From the NCBI GenBank assembly GCA_963995525.1, contig OZ023216.1:36708408-36772407 (forward strand): 64,000 nt of DNA, read 5' to 3'. The stretch comes from Escarpia spicata (lineage: Eukaryota > Annelida > Polychaeta > Sabellida > Siboglinidae). The notes under the pieces were generated by a model. It was not told the DNA's origin. It searched no databases and was given only the letters and a program-made list of their open reading frames with translations. The stretch's first letter is position 1; each line of letters begins with the position of its first letter. A program made the position numbers and the translations under genes. Shown here piece by piece: positions 22,423 through 34,739 of the stretch.

Positions 22423-22772
22423 TGCCTCCTTAAAAACACGCAGAACTAAATAAATCGACGTACAACTACTAATTCACATAAACTATAGGGGTAAGACCAC
22501 ATTTAAATTTTACATAGGCGGCCATTATAACGTTTCCTGCTAAATTTGACGAAACATTTTCTTGAAAATTTCACAGCATAGTTTTCCACAGCACTTGTGT
22601 CAATGGAGGTTAAATATGCTGTGAAATTTTCAAGAAATTTTTTCGTCAAATTTAGCAGGAAACGTTATAATGGCCGCCTATGTAAAATGTAAATGTGGTC
22701 TTACCCCTATAGTTTATGTGAATTAGTAGTTGTACGTCGATTTATTTAGTTCTGCGTGTTTTTAAGGAGGCA
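22423..22772. mobile_element. 350-bp near-perfect palindrome (fold-back/MITE)
   Basis: Arms 22423-22580 and 22615-22772 are both 158 bp and reverse-complementary with about three mismatches by eye; the loop is 34 bp (22581-22614). The outer end reads TGCCTCCTTAAAAACACGCA. A 20-bp internal block (TATAGGGGTAAGACCACATT) recurs alone at about 22108, suggesting an older related copy. No open frame and no clear target duplication. Confidence 0.85.
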
Positions 22773-23825
22773 TGGTGAGTATGGAGGACAGAGACAACAA
22801 ATACGTGATGTATATTACATGCTTGAAGCATTATTTGGTGCATGGCACACATCGACCAGGACTCGGAGCAGGACTGGCAGGAGCCGACAAACGCACCAGG
22901 AATGCGATACACAAAGCGGTCAATAAATACGAAATAGACGGTGGGTAAAATGTTAGCGATCCATAGAGTCATAGTCCTAACTAGTAATCAACTGATGCAG
23001 TACAAGTAAACTTAGTCTTAATTTGTTTCTCATTAAATACAACAACACGTTGAGATCTTGCGCATGCGTCAGGTGTAGTCGAATCCGTTTTATCGCTCCG
23101 ATATTTACCGATATTATTTACGATTTCCAAACATTTCTTTCGTTCATAAATTAATGAGGCACTCGTATAACTACATCGGAATATAATCCCACGGTTGTAG
23201 TTGCAATCTGACATACCTAAACCAAGTTTTTGACAAATTAGCTTCCCTAACAACCAGCCTAAAACCTACAAAACAAGATGGCGAACTAGTAAACAACGGG
23301 TATAAAGCGCACGAAACCCAAATCACCCCCAAATCAACTCATAAATCGGTGCATTCCCCCAGTGACAAAGTAAAACCTATGTTATTATCATTACTAGTTC
23401 TGTTTATATACTATCAGAAACCAAGCTGAAGTAAACACAATAAACTGTTACCAATAAGTGAGTGCATAGACCAGTCCATAGTCAGACTGCACACAGGGAA
23501 GTGTCGTGTTAGTTGGGTTTTCAGTTTGACTCATGAACCAGTGTGAGCTGGTTCAACATACACACATGTAAATATATACTTTCACATAAAGCTTGCGTAT
23601 CATACTGTTACAAATCCGGATTGTAGGCTGTCGAAAAACAGCAACAACAACAACTAGTCACTAAACCTTTTACACGGACAGATATTTTATAATTATTTAT
23701 CTTTTATTTTTTAATATTAGCTCAGTACACGTTTTAAGTGTGGGTGTATTTTAGTGTGGGTGTGTTTCTTAATAACTACTTGACCATTTTATCAATTCTT
23801 AACCACTACCACTCGAGTTGGTGAC
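22773..23825. other. spacer, possibly LINE 5' leader
   Basis: No gene seen. CAAGATGGCGAAC at about 23275 matches a YY1-type site, which some LINE leaders carry. The last few hundred bases may belong to the LINE that starts at or before 23826. Confidence 0.35.
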
Positions 23826-24440
23826 ATGGCAGGCTCCGTACGACATACCCTACAAGATGCACACTCTAAATGTCACTCATGTAAGAAATCACTAAAGTCT
23901 AATGCACTCATCCTAACTTGTAATAATTGTAATAAATCAACACACATCAAATGCGCCAGGATATCCAGACAAGAATTTAACTACACTTACAGAAACCTAA
24001 ATGTACCATGGCACTGTTCAAACTGCTCAGCACCCTGTGGCATTTGCCATGGGGATGTCCTAAATGACCATAAAGCAATTCAGTGCGACCACTGCCTAAA
24101 CTGGATCCACACACAATGCTGTGCAATAGATGACAATGAATACAAACGATTAATAAATTCCACATGTTCGTGGGCCTGCCCCGAATGCAACAACTTAAAC
24201 TTCACAAATTCTTTCTTCAGAGATACAGAAATCCCAACGGCAAATCCCTTTTATCCTCAGGACAGTAACAGTCATAACCTAAACGAAACCACCAACAACA
24301 ATACAACTAATAGCAAGAAAGCATATAGACCGAAAAAGAGACCAAACTTCAGATGCATCCTTATAAACTGCCAAAGCGTTAAAAAGAAAGCCTCAGACAT
24401 CGAAGCACTAAACAATCTACACAACCCAGACATCATCTGA
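23826..24440 (+). pseudogene. LINE ORF: tandem PHD-like fingers plus endonuclease start
   Basis: The 204-codon frame begins MAGSVRHTLQDAHSKCHSC. A first zinc cluster has CHSC, CNNC, HIKC and CSNC. A second has CGIC, CDHCLNWIHTQC and CPEC, the C4HC3 order of PHD fingers. After an Asn/Thr-rich linker comes FRCILINCQSVKKKASDI, the start of an APE-type endonuclease. The frame stops at 24438 just where the catalytic part should follow; a one- or two-base change restores similarity (SWLDP), so the stop is secondary. Some CR1-group LINEs carry such fingers, presumably for nucleic-acid or chromatin contact. Confidence 0.75.
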
Positions 24441-25743
24441 ATCATGGTTAGATCCCTCAATAAAAAATGGAGAAATATTCCCAAGCAACTTTAACGTCTT
24501 TAGAAAGGACAGAGAAACAGACACTACTGGAGGGGGGTATTTCAAATATCAAAAGATGACCTCATCACAAGCCACCTACCAGACCTAGACACTAACAGTG
24601 AGAGCATTTAGACTGAAACCCAGATAACAGGAATGAAACCAATAATCATGTGTACCCTCTATCGTGTCCCAAATGACTCTCATGGAACTCAAATCGAAGA
24701 ACTAGACCTAGCCCATTCTAAATTAGGTAGCAAGATCAAGACACATAATGTCATAATTACTGGCGATTTCAACCTCCCTAACATCAATTGGGAAACTCAC
24801 CAAGTCACACAGTACAACTGCTGCCAATAAATTACTCTCTCTTACAGAGGAACATGGACTGATCCAACATGTCAAAGAACCCACACACAGACAGGGAAAT
24901 GCCAACAATATTTTAGATCTTGTCTTCACCAATAGACCTGGGTTAATAAAGAAGATAAATGTAATAGACGGAATAGCAGACCATAGCACAGTCATCATTG
25001 ATGTAAACATCTCGCCCAAATGCAAACATCGTCCAAAACGTAAAGTCTTCATTAGAAATAAAGCCGACAACATTAACATCCAGAAATCTCTTGAAAACTT
25101 TACACATGAATACTTCTCACAAAACCAAAACATGACAGTCAATGACAAGTGGAATCTTGTTTCCCCGAAAATCATCAACATTATGAACCAATATGTACCG
25201 CACCGTCTTGCTACTTCAAGACACAATCTTCCCTGGTTCCTATCCTACATAAGTCAATTCCTGACAACAACAATAACAGAGAAACCTAAATCATTTTGGA
25301 GCTTCATTTCTAAACTTAGACAGGATAACCAGGGCATTGGGGACCTTAACATTGCGGGTAACATCATTAGTGACGACAAACTTAAAGCAGAAGCCTTAAA
25401 CAATCAGTTCCAAAGTGTCTTTACACACAAAGGAAATTCAACCCTACCAGATATGGCCAGAAGTCCACATGGAGAAATCCCCAAACTAACAATTTCACTT
25501 AAAGGAGTACTTGATCAACTTTCCAAAATTAACATTTCTAAATCGCAAGGACCAGATGGCATTCCACCATGGTTCTTAAACAGATAAGCCTCTCATCTAG
25601 CACCAGTAATACATGACATTTTCGAATCATCTGTTGACTCTGGACAAGTCCCCAATACCTGGAAAGAAGCCAATGTAACAGCAATTTTTAAGAAAGGAAG
25701 TAGAGCAGAAACATCTAACTACAGACCAATATCCTTAACACCA

Positions 25744-26660
25744 GTGGTTTCTAAACTTCTTGAACACATCATACATAGTCACATTATGAAACACCTTGAA
25801 CAGCACCACATTCTAACTGACCACCAACATGGGTTCCGTGCCAAAAGATCAACTGAAACACAATTAATTCAAACAATCCATGACATAAGCAAATCACTTG
25901 ATGAGAAGAAATCTGTAGACATGGCCATCCTTGACTTCACCAAAGCATTCGATAAAGTTCCACATAAAAGACTAATCCACAAACTCAAACACTATGGCAT
26001 CACAGGCCCAATATCATCATGGATAAATAGCTTCCTTACAGGAAGAACTCAACGGGTTGTTATAAATGGATCCAAGTCAACATCAACTCAAGTCATTTCT
26101 GGGGTACCACAGGGCACAGTACTGGGGCCCCTACTTTTCCTACTTTACATAAATGACCTGCCAGACAATCTTTCCTCAACTGTTCGCCTTTTTGCAGACG
26201 ACTGCCTGTTATATTCACCGATTAAAACTGATCAAGACACATCTGTCCTCCAAAACGATCTGCTCAAACTTGAGAAATGGCAACACACGTGGCTTCTGAA
26301 ATTCAACCCCACTAAATGTTATACAATGACAATAGCCTCAAGAAAACCGACACCAAACCTCTACACCTTCTGCGGACAACAACTTAAATTTGTTGAATCA
26401 CACTGTTGTCTTGGCATACATATATCAAATACATTAAATTGGACAATACAAAGCAACTCAGTCACAAAAAAGCACAACAGACATTGGGAATTATTAGAAG
26501 AAATTTTAATAAATGCTCAACCCAAATCAAGTCCATAGCCTACACAACCCTTGTCCACCCTATACTTGAATATGCGTCGGCATCATGGGATCCACATTGC
26601 CTAAGAAATATCAAACTCATAGAAAGAACCCAGAGACGAGCTGCCAAACAACTATTCTAG
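25744..26660 (+). pseudogene. LINE reverse transcriptase
   Basis: The frame reads FRAKRSTETQLIQTIHDI, then catalytic motif A in LDFTKAFDKVPHKRL, the SGVPQGTVLGPLLF block and catalytic FADDCLLY. All three aspartates of the active site are present. The frame shifts near 26480 into IKSIAYTTLVHPILEYASAS and IKLIERTQRRAAKQLF, the usual thumb and post-RT blocks. It would prime cDNA synthesis from a nicked target if intact, but the frame breaks make that impossible here. Confidence 0.88.
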
Positions 26661-26989
26661 AGAGCCAGGAACAGTAACACAACTCCTTAAAGATCTCCAG
26701 TGGGACACCCTCCAATCAAGAGGAAAAACCCAAAGACTTGGCATATTATATAAAATGGAACATAACCTCATAGATATCCCACTAGATCAATACATCAAAC
26801 GCAACACCAGATGCTCACGTAAACATAATAAACAGTTAGTACAAATCAGGCACTCGACAAACATATTTGGAAACAGCTTTTTCCCAATCACAATAAACAA
26901 GTGGAATTCTCTACCTCCAAGCATTGTATCAAGTACATCACTGAATTCATTCCAGATTAGTCTAGCCCAACATGTAAAAAATTAATCCA

Positions 26990-27835
26990 TAAGAGCCGCC
27001 ATGCGCACTGGCGTGATGTGTCCATAGGACATTTTGCCAGTCAAGATACAGGTACACGTTTCCCGAAAGGACGACGCTATTCGCACAGCTGCTCAGCGTA
27101 TGATTATGCTGGTGAGAATAAAATTCGTACTACCTAGTGATTTTATCGTGTCAACAAAAGCAGAACATACTTTCACAAGATATCTATATCCAGCTCTCTA
27201 TTCTCAAATTATTTGAACGTCGTGCAAACAAACTCTTAGAAAAGTTGTTTTGAGTGAAGTAGGCCTACTTAGAGTCACTAAGTCTAAATAGACCAAAACA
27301 GAAAGTCTCTCAAGAGATGCCGACTGCCCAAACTCGTGCATCCTATCTGCTGTGTAAGTGCGTGTCACATGGTTGTTATACAAGATCAGAATATAAATAA
27401 TAATATAATAAGAATAAGAATAATTTGCATAAGTCTACTTCTCTAAGTCCAAGTCGACGCGATTTCTATGCACGCTCATATTTCATTCGGTTAACTCAAA
27501 TTTGTTAAATCTTTACTATCAAACATTTTAATTTTGTCCGCAGGTATGGATATAAAACGCTATTATCGTATTGGTAAAGTGATTTTTGTAAGGATTTAGT
27601 TACTATTTCACATGACATTTCTCTCACTCAGAATGTTTTGATTTTACTAACTTATATTTCACTGTCTGTTGGAATTAGTGCTCAGAACTCTTGTTAATTT
27701 GTTTCCACATTATTTCTGACATCAGTCACTAATGCTGTTTGACCACACCGGGCAATGCCAAGGCCAAGAGAGAGGTTACCATAAAGTCTTTCAAAGAGAA
27801 TCAGCTTGCCTTTTGGAGTAATTGATTAACACATT
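26990..27835. other. no gene seen
   Basis: AT-rich DNA after the LINE tail. No recognised repeats. Confidence 0.5.
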
Positions 27836-27837
27836 TG

Positions 27838-28118
27838 AATGTCATGCATGTAATATTTCCATGCAATCCATGTGCATATATAATGTAAAACTTCAACAGC
27901 CATTTTCTTCATTTTCACTTTTTGACCCCTACCATGTTCACTGCTCCATAACTTCGCCAATTTTTGTAGCAGTCATAATTTTTGAAACCGTGTAAAGCAC
28001 CCTACCCAACCTTTACAAGAATGTAAAAAAACAATGTTACAATTGTTGGTTAGGGGTCACATATAGACGTATTAGTCCAAAGGACTTCAGGGCCACTTGG
28101 CCACTTTTTACTCTTTCT
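27838..28118 (-). mobile_element. 5' part of the hairpin-ended repeat family
   Basis: On the minus strand it starts at about 28118 with CAAGTGGCCCTGAAGTCCTT and TGGACTAATACGTCTATATG, and runs through GACTGCTACAAAAATTGGCG and GTTTTACATTATATATGCA. The same order is found on the plus strand at 48255-48540, 50500-50750 and (later part) 49060-49150. Confidence 0.7.
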
Positions 28119-28681
28119 CCTATCTCTGCTCTCTCAGTCCATGTGCACCCTAGTTTTATTACTAGCCTAGAAGTCGGCTGGTAATTATAATTAGTTATCA
28201 CCTAGTCATCTTGTGGTCAATGGAAAGTTTGGTTTTGAAGCACCTGGCCACTGTTGTATCCAACTAACCAGGCTAGCTGCTAGAGCTTGCTAGTGTTTCA
28301 GTGGTTGGGTGAGCTGATAAGACACATTTGCTAGTTGTCTGTGTCTTAGTAACTTGTTGGGGCTGGCACCACAAGATGACACTGTAATGGTGTAAGAAGA
28401 AAATAGAAATGTTGATATTGATAGCACAGGCAGAAAGTATTTCTGCCGCATGGTTTCTTCCATGAGGACAAAAACATGCCAACCTTGCTCAATTGTTGTT
28501 AGAAACAAGTATCTTGAGCACTGAATTGGATGATGCTTCAAATGAGAGGTAAACAATGGTCTAGTTAATTTACTTTCTTAAATAACGTTACAACTGTACA
28601 ATAATAGTAGTATTGCTATAAGTACCAACATTTACAAATAATGCTTATGTGACTTAATCAATATTTCTAGATACTGGAGCA

Positions 28682-28963
28682 TTGGTGCACAAACCACCCC
28701 ACACCAACATACGTCAGCACATCATCATTGATGTGGATGAAAGGAGAGTGATTCTTGCTGCAATCCCACCTGCCAGCCCAATAGAGACTACACAGACTGG
28801 GCGGAGTGATTCTTGCTGCAATCCCACCTGCCAGCCCAATAGAGACTACACAGACTGGGTGGAGTGCGAAAATAGTTTTTCATGGTGGCACTTGCAGTGT
28901 GCCGAACTGGTAACAAAACCATTACAGTTCTACTGCACACACTGTACTAAGAGAATACAGTAG
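28682..28963 (+). pseudogene. PHD-finger remnant
   Basis: The frame ends in CCNPTCQ, TDWVECENSFSWWHLQCAEL and FYCTHCTKRIQ. This is the second half of a PHD finger (WVECxxCxxWWHxxC then CxxC), but the second cysteine of the central pair is replaced (ECENS). A 55-bp direct duplication (28746-28858) lies within the frame. An acceptor-like TATTTCTAG precedes it at 28671. It is more likely transposon-derived (LINE ORF-like) than a host exon. Confidence 0.5.
28746..28864. repeat. tandem duplication of about 55 bp
   Basis: GTGATTCTTGCTGCAATCCC through GACTACACAGACTGGG is present twice in succession, nearly identical. Confidence 0.9.
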
Positions 28964-29183
28964 AACTGTACTAAGAGAGTACAGTAGAACTGTACTAAGA
29001 GAGTACAGTAGAACTGTACTAAGAGAGTACAGTAGAACTGTACTAAGAGAGTACAGTAGAACTGTACTAAGAGAGTACAGTAGAACTGTAATAAGAGAGT
29101 ACAATAGAACTGTACTAAGAGAGTACAGTAGAACTGTACTAAGAGAGTACAGTAGAACTGTACTAAGAGAGTATAGTAGAACC
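28950..29183. repeat. 24-bp palindromic tandem array, about 9.5 copies
   Basis: The unit is GAACTGTACTAAGAGAGTAC plus AGTA. Each unit can fold AGTACAG-TAGAA-CTGTACT with its neighbour. The array begins inside the last codons of the PHD-like remnant, whose CTGTACTAAGAGAATACAGT seems to be the seed unit. Confidence 0.93.
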
Positions 29184-29189
29184 TTACAA

Positions 29190-30288
29190 TGTAGTTACCC
29201 CTGCAAATTGGCACTCTGTCACTGTGTTAATTTTTGATCATTTATTATCAAGCAACCGCCCGTCTTTTTCTTTCTACTGTACAACGAACTAAGACTGTGT
29301 AATGTGTGCAACCTGGCCTAAAACTTACTAACAGGAGGATAATGTTCCTCAAAGATCTATGCAAGTTACTAATGAAAACTTTGTAAATAAACTGTTGGCA
29401 AAGTTATTCATTGCTGAATTGATTAGTGAAAGAATTCATGTTTTGAGAAACAGTGTTGAAAGTTTAATGCACAACATTTGTGACCCTCCATGCCAAAATG
29501 AGACACTACTCGAGAAATTCATACATCAATAATAACTATATTCTTCCAAAGATATAGCTATTTTAATGTTAAAATTGCAAAAGTATGGTTTCAAGACAAA
29601 CAGTTTCAAAGTTTTCTCTCAGCTGGCTATTGTTTTTACTTTCTTGACTGTGGTTTTAATTCTGTCGGCTGTGATTTTTCACTTTGTGGTTTCACACTGT
29701 TGGCCATAGTTTAGAGCATTGTCAGCAATAACAAACTTGACAGTTGTCACAAAACTCAGTACGAAACACATGTTGGTAACATTTTTACAATTTTCACATC
29801 ACAATTTTGATTTGTCTATTCACGATGGATACTCAATAACAAATTGAGACAGTGACGGCTCATAATTTGTAATGACCATCAGTAAGAAGTGTCTCATTTT
29901 GGAATGGTGGGTTACATTTATGAATTCAGCCAACGCACAGAGAGAATGCATAGTTCATAGGTGCTGTTGGTTTGTATAGTTAGTCTTTGAGATAAGAAAA
30001 TAATACGTTGAGTGTGCGCATAGGTTAGTTTGTTTGTAGCCAGCAAGTTTGGCTATGAATGTGCTTAAATGTTTCTTTTATGAAGTTGTCGATGTATGGT
30101 ATATTAATATATTGCCAATGACTGAAAACAGTTCAATCCAGTCAGTTGAATGTGTTGCTAGTAATACCAAATATCGGTTGGTTGGCTGGTTGTTTAGCCT
30201 AGATGACTTGTGGATTGGATTTGTTAAATTGTACACTACAGTGATATTGTACATAATAAATTCATTTGTTATTGAATAAGAGCTGTAC
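29190..30288. other. no gene seen
   Basis: AT-rich. A 76-codon frame at 30049-30279 has no recognisable features. Confidence 0.5.
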
Positions 30289-30289
30289 G

Positions 30290-30482
30290 TCTACAGTAAT
30301 TTCGAAATTAAGTAGAAAACAGTTTATTTTGTATAATCAATCAGATTCGGAAGTAATGACAGCCACATGTGTTGTTCCACAAGGATCTATGCTAGGTCCA
30401 GTTCTGTTCATGTTATATTAAAACAACATTGTTAAAACAATAAATATGTTATTTACAGATGGCACAAATAGGTTTCACTTAC
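30290..30482 (+). pseudogene. small LINE RT fragment
   Basis: Translation gives VVPQGSMLGPVLFMLY, a stop, then NNIVKTINMLFTDGTN: the PQG block and a decayed FADD block of a LINE reverse transcriptase. Confidence 0.7.
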
Positions 30483-31759
30483 ACACAAATGTTAGTATAA
30501 TTCAAGTTACTTCAATAACATGTTTAGGAATTAACCTAGAGGAAACCGGTCATTACATATTGTAATTCATTAGTATGTGAACCAGTGGCACCCATTGTAA
30601 GCGTTTTATATATATATATATATAAATTAAAGCCACTTTTATCACACAATGTGCTGTGCCCTAATGTGTGCAAATAGTTATCCATCAAATAAAGGATAAA
30701 TAAACATAACATTTTTATATAAGAAGGCAATCACAATAAGTAGGCCTACTATATTTTTATTTATTAAAGCAAACAATTAATTATGTTGAGTAATTTACCA
30801 TCATTTCAAGAAGAAAATATTTCGTATGCACAAAAGAATAGCACGACACCGCGGATGTGCATAAGACAGTGCCGTGCGCCACATATCACGATAGCCTCGA
30901 TACTAGTTATAGCCTCCACAAAAGATCATGAACAACAAAAAGAGGGCTCTAAATCACACGATATGTTTGTGTGCGTGAAAATAATCATGCAAGTTATTCC
31001 ATTTTATGTTTTAATATGTATACGAACAAGTATACGGTAAAACATTTCGTATTACTAACGCAAACCACCTTAGTAACAACGCGGAATCTTGACACGCACC
31101 TACTCTGGGCCCGCTACCGTCGCGGGCCGAAAGTAGGCGGTGAATCGGGGCTCGTGACAGGTGTAAAACTAAACTAAACATCCAGTTTCAAAAAAGCTTT
31201 ATTGACAATATGACCGCGTCGGGCTGAGTTATGTCCGTTGATGTTCAACAATGCTCACTCCCACGGTCAAACTCAGGAGAGTGGTTCGCCATTCAATTCG
31301 TCCACTCAATTGGTTCCCGTGAGAGCAGCACACACGTAATAAAATAACTACATTATGTGTTTTTTTTGCAATACATCGTCAATTGGCAGAAGGCCCAAGG
31401 AAGAGCGTGGACGTAGAATGAGGCGAGTGGGCTTGAACACCTGGGGGAGATACTACCAAGGTTCCTCCAAAGTTAGCGTACTAATACCAGATACTGGTTG
31501 TGTGGAACTGCGGCGTGTAGAATATAAACAAGGCAAGTGAAACCGTGCAGCACTGTCGTAACGTATTTTTCACATGTAGAAACATCTAGGTTAATTGTTA
31601 TTAATATAACAATAAGTGACTAGACATCGACGCCTGAGCGTAGATAGACTTACAATGCTCCAAAGGTTGTGTACAGATGCTATGAAGAAAACGGATGTTT
31701 TAAGTTCATTCATATGGAACATATGGAATACAATAACATTCACTCAACCAATATATATA

Positions 31760-31761
31760 TA

Positions 31762-31792
<31 letters not shown>

Positions 31793-31880
31793 CGTGCAGT
31801 TTGGGGATAGGGTGGAGGGAGGGAGTGATGAAGAGAGAGAGAGAGAGGGAGGGAGGGAGGGAGGGAGGGAGGGAGGGGGG

Positions 31881-31961
<81 letters not shown>

Positions 31962-31972
31962 AGAGATACTAC
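31760..31972. repeat. (TA)n then (GGGA)n/(GA)n microsatellites
   Basis: A TA run at 31760-31788 is followed by purine-only sequence: GA, GGGA x8 and GA for about 100 bp (31831-31966). The long polypurine tract could adopt triplex structures. Glu/Arg repeats in its frames are artefacts. Confidence 0.95.
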
Positions 31973-32754
31973 ACTATTATATTTTCCCCAGTAGTATATA
32001 TTACGTGACAAGAATACTACATTCATATATACATTTTCCGGTGCATGCGGAGATCAATTATAAATATAAACAATGCCGACATATGAAATGTAGACGTAGC
32101 TACAACAGCGACAAGTGTGATTAACCGCCAAACCATCTGTGTGAATATATACGTACTATGCATCTTCATATCATCATCCTCTGAATATAAACGTTTACAA
32201 TGCGTTTCAATGACTATTGATTTTGTTAGGTTGGCCATACATAATTTATACTGGACACGTACAATTTGCGTAAGAAACAGGGACAGCCTTTTACATAGAT
32301 CTATATTTGATCTATATCTGACTAGTCTCCGAAAATAGAAGACTTGTTTCACCTGCTTACTGGTTCACCCCGTCTTCAAAATGAAAATATATACTGATAA
32401 AAGTATTAATGTATGATCTTATTAATGGGCATAATATTGTAATTGACGACACTGAATGCTTTCAGATATCCACATGCAGAACGTCATCGTAAGAATGCAA
32501 TCAGTGTCTACCACACATGCGACCACGAAACTAAACCTATATGCCTACACACAAATTGTCAGATTCGTGAATTGTAAGTAACCACTACATGTGACACCCA
32601 GCGCTAAATGATCCGTACAGATCAGGGGACCGTTCCACCATCACTCTTATGAGCTCATGAGCACAATATTGCTTTCTAAAATCGACTTTGCTCATTACCA
32701 TAGTTATCTTATTACCAACATGTACACTGCCAATTATTGTCAACACCAGGATGC

Positions 32755-33935
32755 ACTACTTTAGTTTGGTGTTTACCAGGGAAGATATTAGTTCACTGCC
32801 AGTACCAGAAGCTAAGTTCAAAGGGGCAGAATCAGACTATTTAGGACAGTTAATTGTAACCCCGGAAATAGATAATAAATCACCTGGAGTGGATGGATTT
32901 CACCCAAACTACTAATGGAAATGCGACAGTTTTCAACCTGTCATTAAACAAGGGAGAATTCCTTTAGAATGGAAAGGAGCAAACCTTATACCGTTATTTA
33001 AAAAGGGTTCGAGAAACAAGTCTGAGAACAACAGACCAGTGAGTTTAACATCGGTGATTTGCAAATTATTAGAAACACTAATTAAAGATCACATGGTGGT
33101 TTTTCTTGTTACATATAACTTGATAAACCCATCTCAACAAGTTTCTGAAAGCGAAGTCACGCTTAACAAATAGGTTGTTTTCTGGAAGACATCACTAAGT
33201 GGGTAGACGAGGGATCACCTGTAGATATTATCTACTCAGATTTTCAGAAAACTTTCGACAAAGTGCCACATCAAAGATTATTGCTTAAACTAAAGGCCCA
33301 TGGCGTAGGGGATGGTATAATTAACTGGATAGAAAAATGGCTGATTGAGAGAAGACAACGGGTAGTAGTTGATGGGGAGGCTTCAAATTGGAAATCGGTT
33401 TTGAGTGGAGTACCGCAGGGATCAATACTGGGACCTGTATTATTCTTAATATATATCACCGATTTGGACGATGATATAACAAGGAAGGTGTTGAAATTTG
33501 CGGATGATACAAGTGTTTAGAAGGATTAAACGTGATGGAGATAGACAACATTTACACGATTATCTTGACAGGTTGATCAAATGGTCTGAAAAATGGCAGA
33601 TGTTGTTACATTTTGGGAAATATAGATGCCTCCACACAGGATATTGGAACGAAGATGTACAAAATACAATGGGGGGTACTGCACTAATGTAACAGAAAAG
33701 GACTTAGGGTTAACCATTAGTGCTGATATGAAGGTTTCAGAGCAGTGTGGAATTGCAGCTTCAAAAGTGACATTAGTAAAGGGGAAGTAGATTGGATATT
33801 AGAAAGTTCTAATTTTCACAAAGGACTGTAACTGATTGGATCAGACTATCTGCTGATTGTGTGGGTGCTAGTAGCGTGAATATGTTTAAAAACAAAATCG
33901 ACATGTACCTCAGAAGGGCGGGATACATGTAGATA
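32755..33935 (+). pseudogene. second decayed LINE (RT domain)
   Basis: The blocks in order are SPGVDGFHPNY (32880-32915), LKLKAHGVGDGI with upstream FQKTFDKVPHQRL (33243-33300), WLIERRQRVVVDG, the SGVPQGSILGPVLF block (33405-33446), KFADDTS (33497-33517), WSEKWQMLLHFGKY in a new frame, and a tail containing ADCVGASSVNMFKNKIDMYL (33850-33910). Catalytic FADD is present but at least four frame breaks occur. It is related to, but clearly a different family from, the 23.8-27 kb LINE. Confidence 0.85.
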
Positions 33936-34193
33936 AAAAGGGTTGTACTCTCGATAAGCCAAAAGGCTTCCTTGTCCACCTGCCATCTAGAGTTAATTTT
34001 CTGGGTGGCAATCTTGTTCCCGGGACATTTTTGTCGGTGTTTCACAGAAATTGTGTTTTCGGCGATACTGCAGTGGCTTTTTGCGTTTTTACAACGCTCT
34101 TTAAATTAAACAACATATTTTGGTTAATGTCGGATTTTCTTATGAACTCATTATCTTAGTGAAACGGTTGGCAGATGTGTTCATTCGACTTAA

Positions 34194-34697
34194 CTACATT
34201 TGTGCACTCTCATTTGGGTGGAAATGCAACATATGCGCTTTCAGACCCGGCTTGAATGTGAACTGTTTCTGGCATATGGAACACACGTTTCGCCTAGCAC
34301 CAGTGTGTGTTGCGAGATGATCGTAGTAGTTCGAACGATCGGAGTAACCCTTGCCACAATGTTCACACTTGTACCTGGACAACTTGAGATGAATGTGCTT
34401 CACATGTTGGGTCAGCCCACCGCTGCTGGCAAAAGTGCACTGGCACTGGGGACAGACAAAACGCCTGCCGAGATGTTTAGTTCTAACATGATACAACAGC
34501 TGGCTCTTCCCCTTAAACTGTTCCTCACAAACATCACACTTAAATATGGCGGGACTCGACTGTTCGTGTGCTTGCACATACGCGTTCTCGTTTGGTTCAT
34601 CAACAGAAGGAAGCCCTTGAGTCAGTTTTATTGTGAAGTTTCCACTCTTGAAACCCGGTCCAGTTTGGAAACGGATAGCAGGACCATCAGGGATCAC
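34194..34697 (-). CDS. alternative terminal exon C: four C2H2 fingers
   Basis: Acceptor GTCTTTGCCAG precedes GTG at 34697; 167 codons then stop at 34194. A linker, VIPDGPAIRFQTGPGFKSG, leads to four fingers: CDVC...HVRTKH, CPQC...HVKHIH, CEHC...HLATH and CSIC...HMLHFH, each C-x2-C-x12-H with x3 or x4 to the last His. It would give a DNA-binding C-terminus joined to the 360-residue N-terminal exon. Recognition residues (-1,2,3,6) are G,S,Q,Y / S,G,G,Q / D,S,N,D / F,P,G,A. The third finger is closest to that of exon B. It ends HFHPNESAQM. Long plus-strand frames over it are antisense shadows. Confidence 0.85.
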   Translation of the reverse strand: MIPDGPAIRFQTGPGFKSGNFTIKLTQGLPSVDEPNENAYVQAHEQSSPAIFKCDVCEEQFKGKSQLLYHVRTKHLGRRFVCPQCQCTFASSGGLTQHVKHIHLKLSRYKCEHCGKGYSDRSNYYDHLATHTGARRNVCSICQKQFTFKPGLKAHMLHFHPNESAQM

Positions 34698-34739
34698 CTG
34701 GCAAAGACAAAAAGACTAGTCAGTTGATTGGAAATTATT

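Larger units (their letters stand above)
23826..26985 (+). mobile_element. decayed jockey/CR1-type LINE with PHD-like fingers
   Basis: The parts are in order: a PHD-like finger ORF running into the start of an endonuclease (23826-24440), endonuclease remnants after a frame break (ESWLDP at about 24436; GDFNLPNINW at about 24760-24792; DLVFTN and IADHSTVIIDV at about 24917-25005), linker and pre-RT region (25132-25587), reverse transcriptase (25744-26660) and the tail (26755-26985, FPITINKWNSLPPSIV). Several frameshifts and stops (24437, 24601, 25585, 26536, 26658) show it is inactive, but the RT core is well preserved, so insertion is fairly recent. No clear poly(A) or target duplication was found. 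Confidence 0.88.

Noticed and set aside
31794..32026. Glu/Arg and Ser/Leu repeat frames
   Set aside because: Polypurine microsatellite read on both strands.
34200..34727. 175-codon plus-strand frame
   Set aside because: Antisense shadow of ZF exon C, whose finger motifs are unmistakable on the minus strand.
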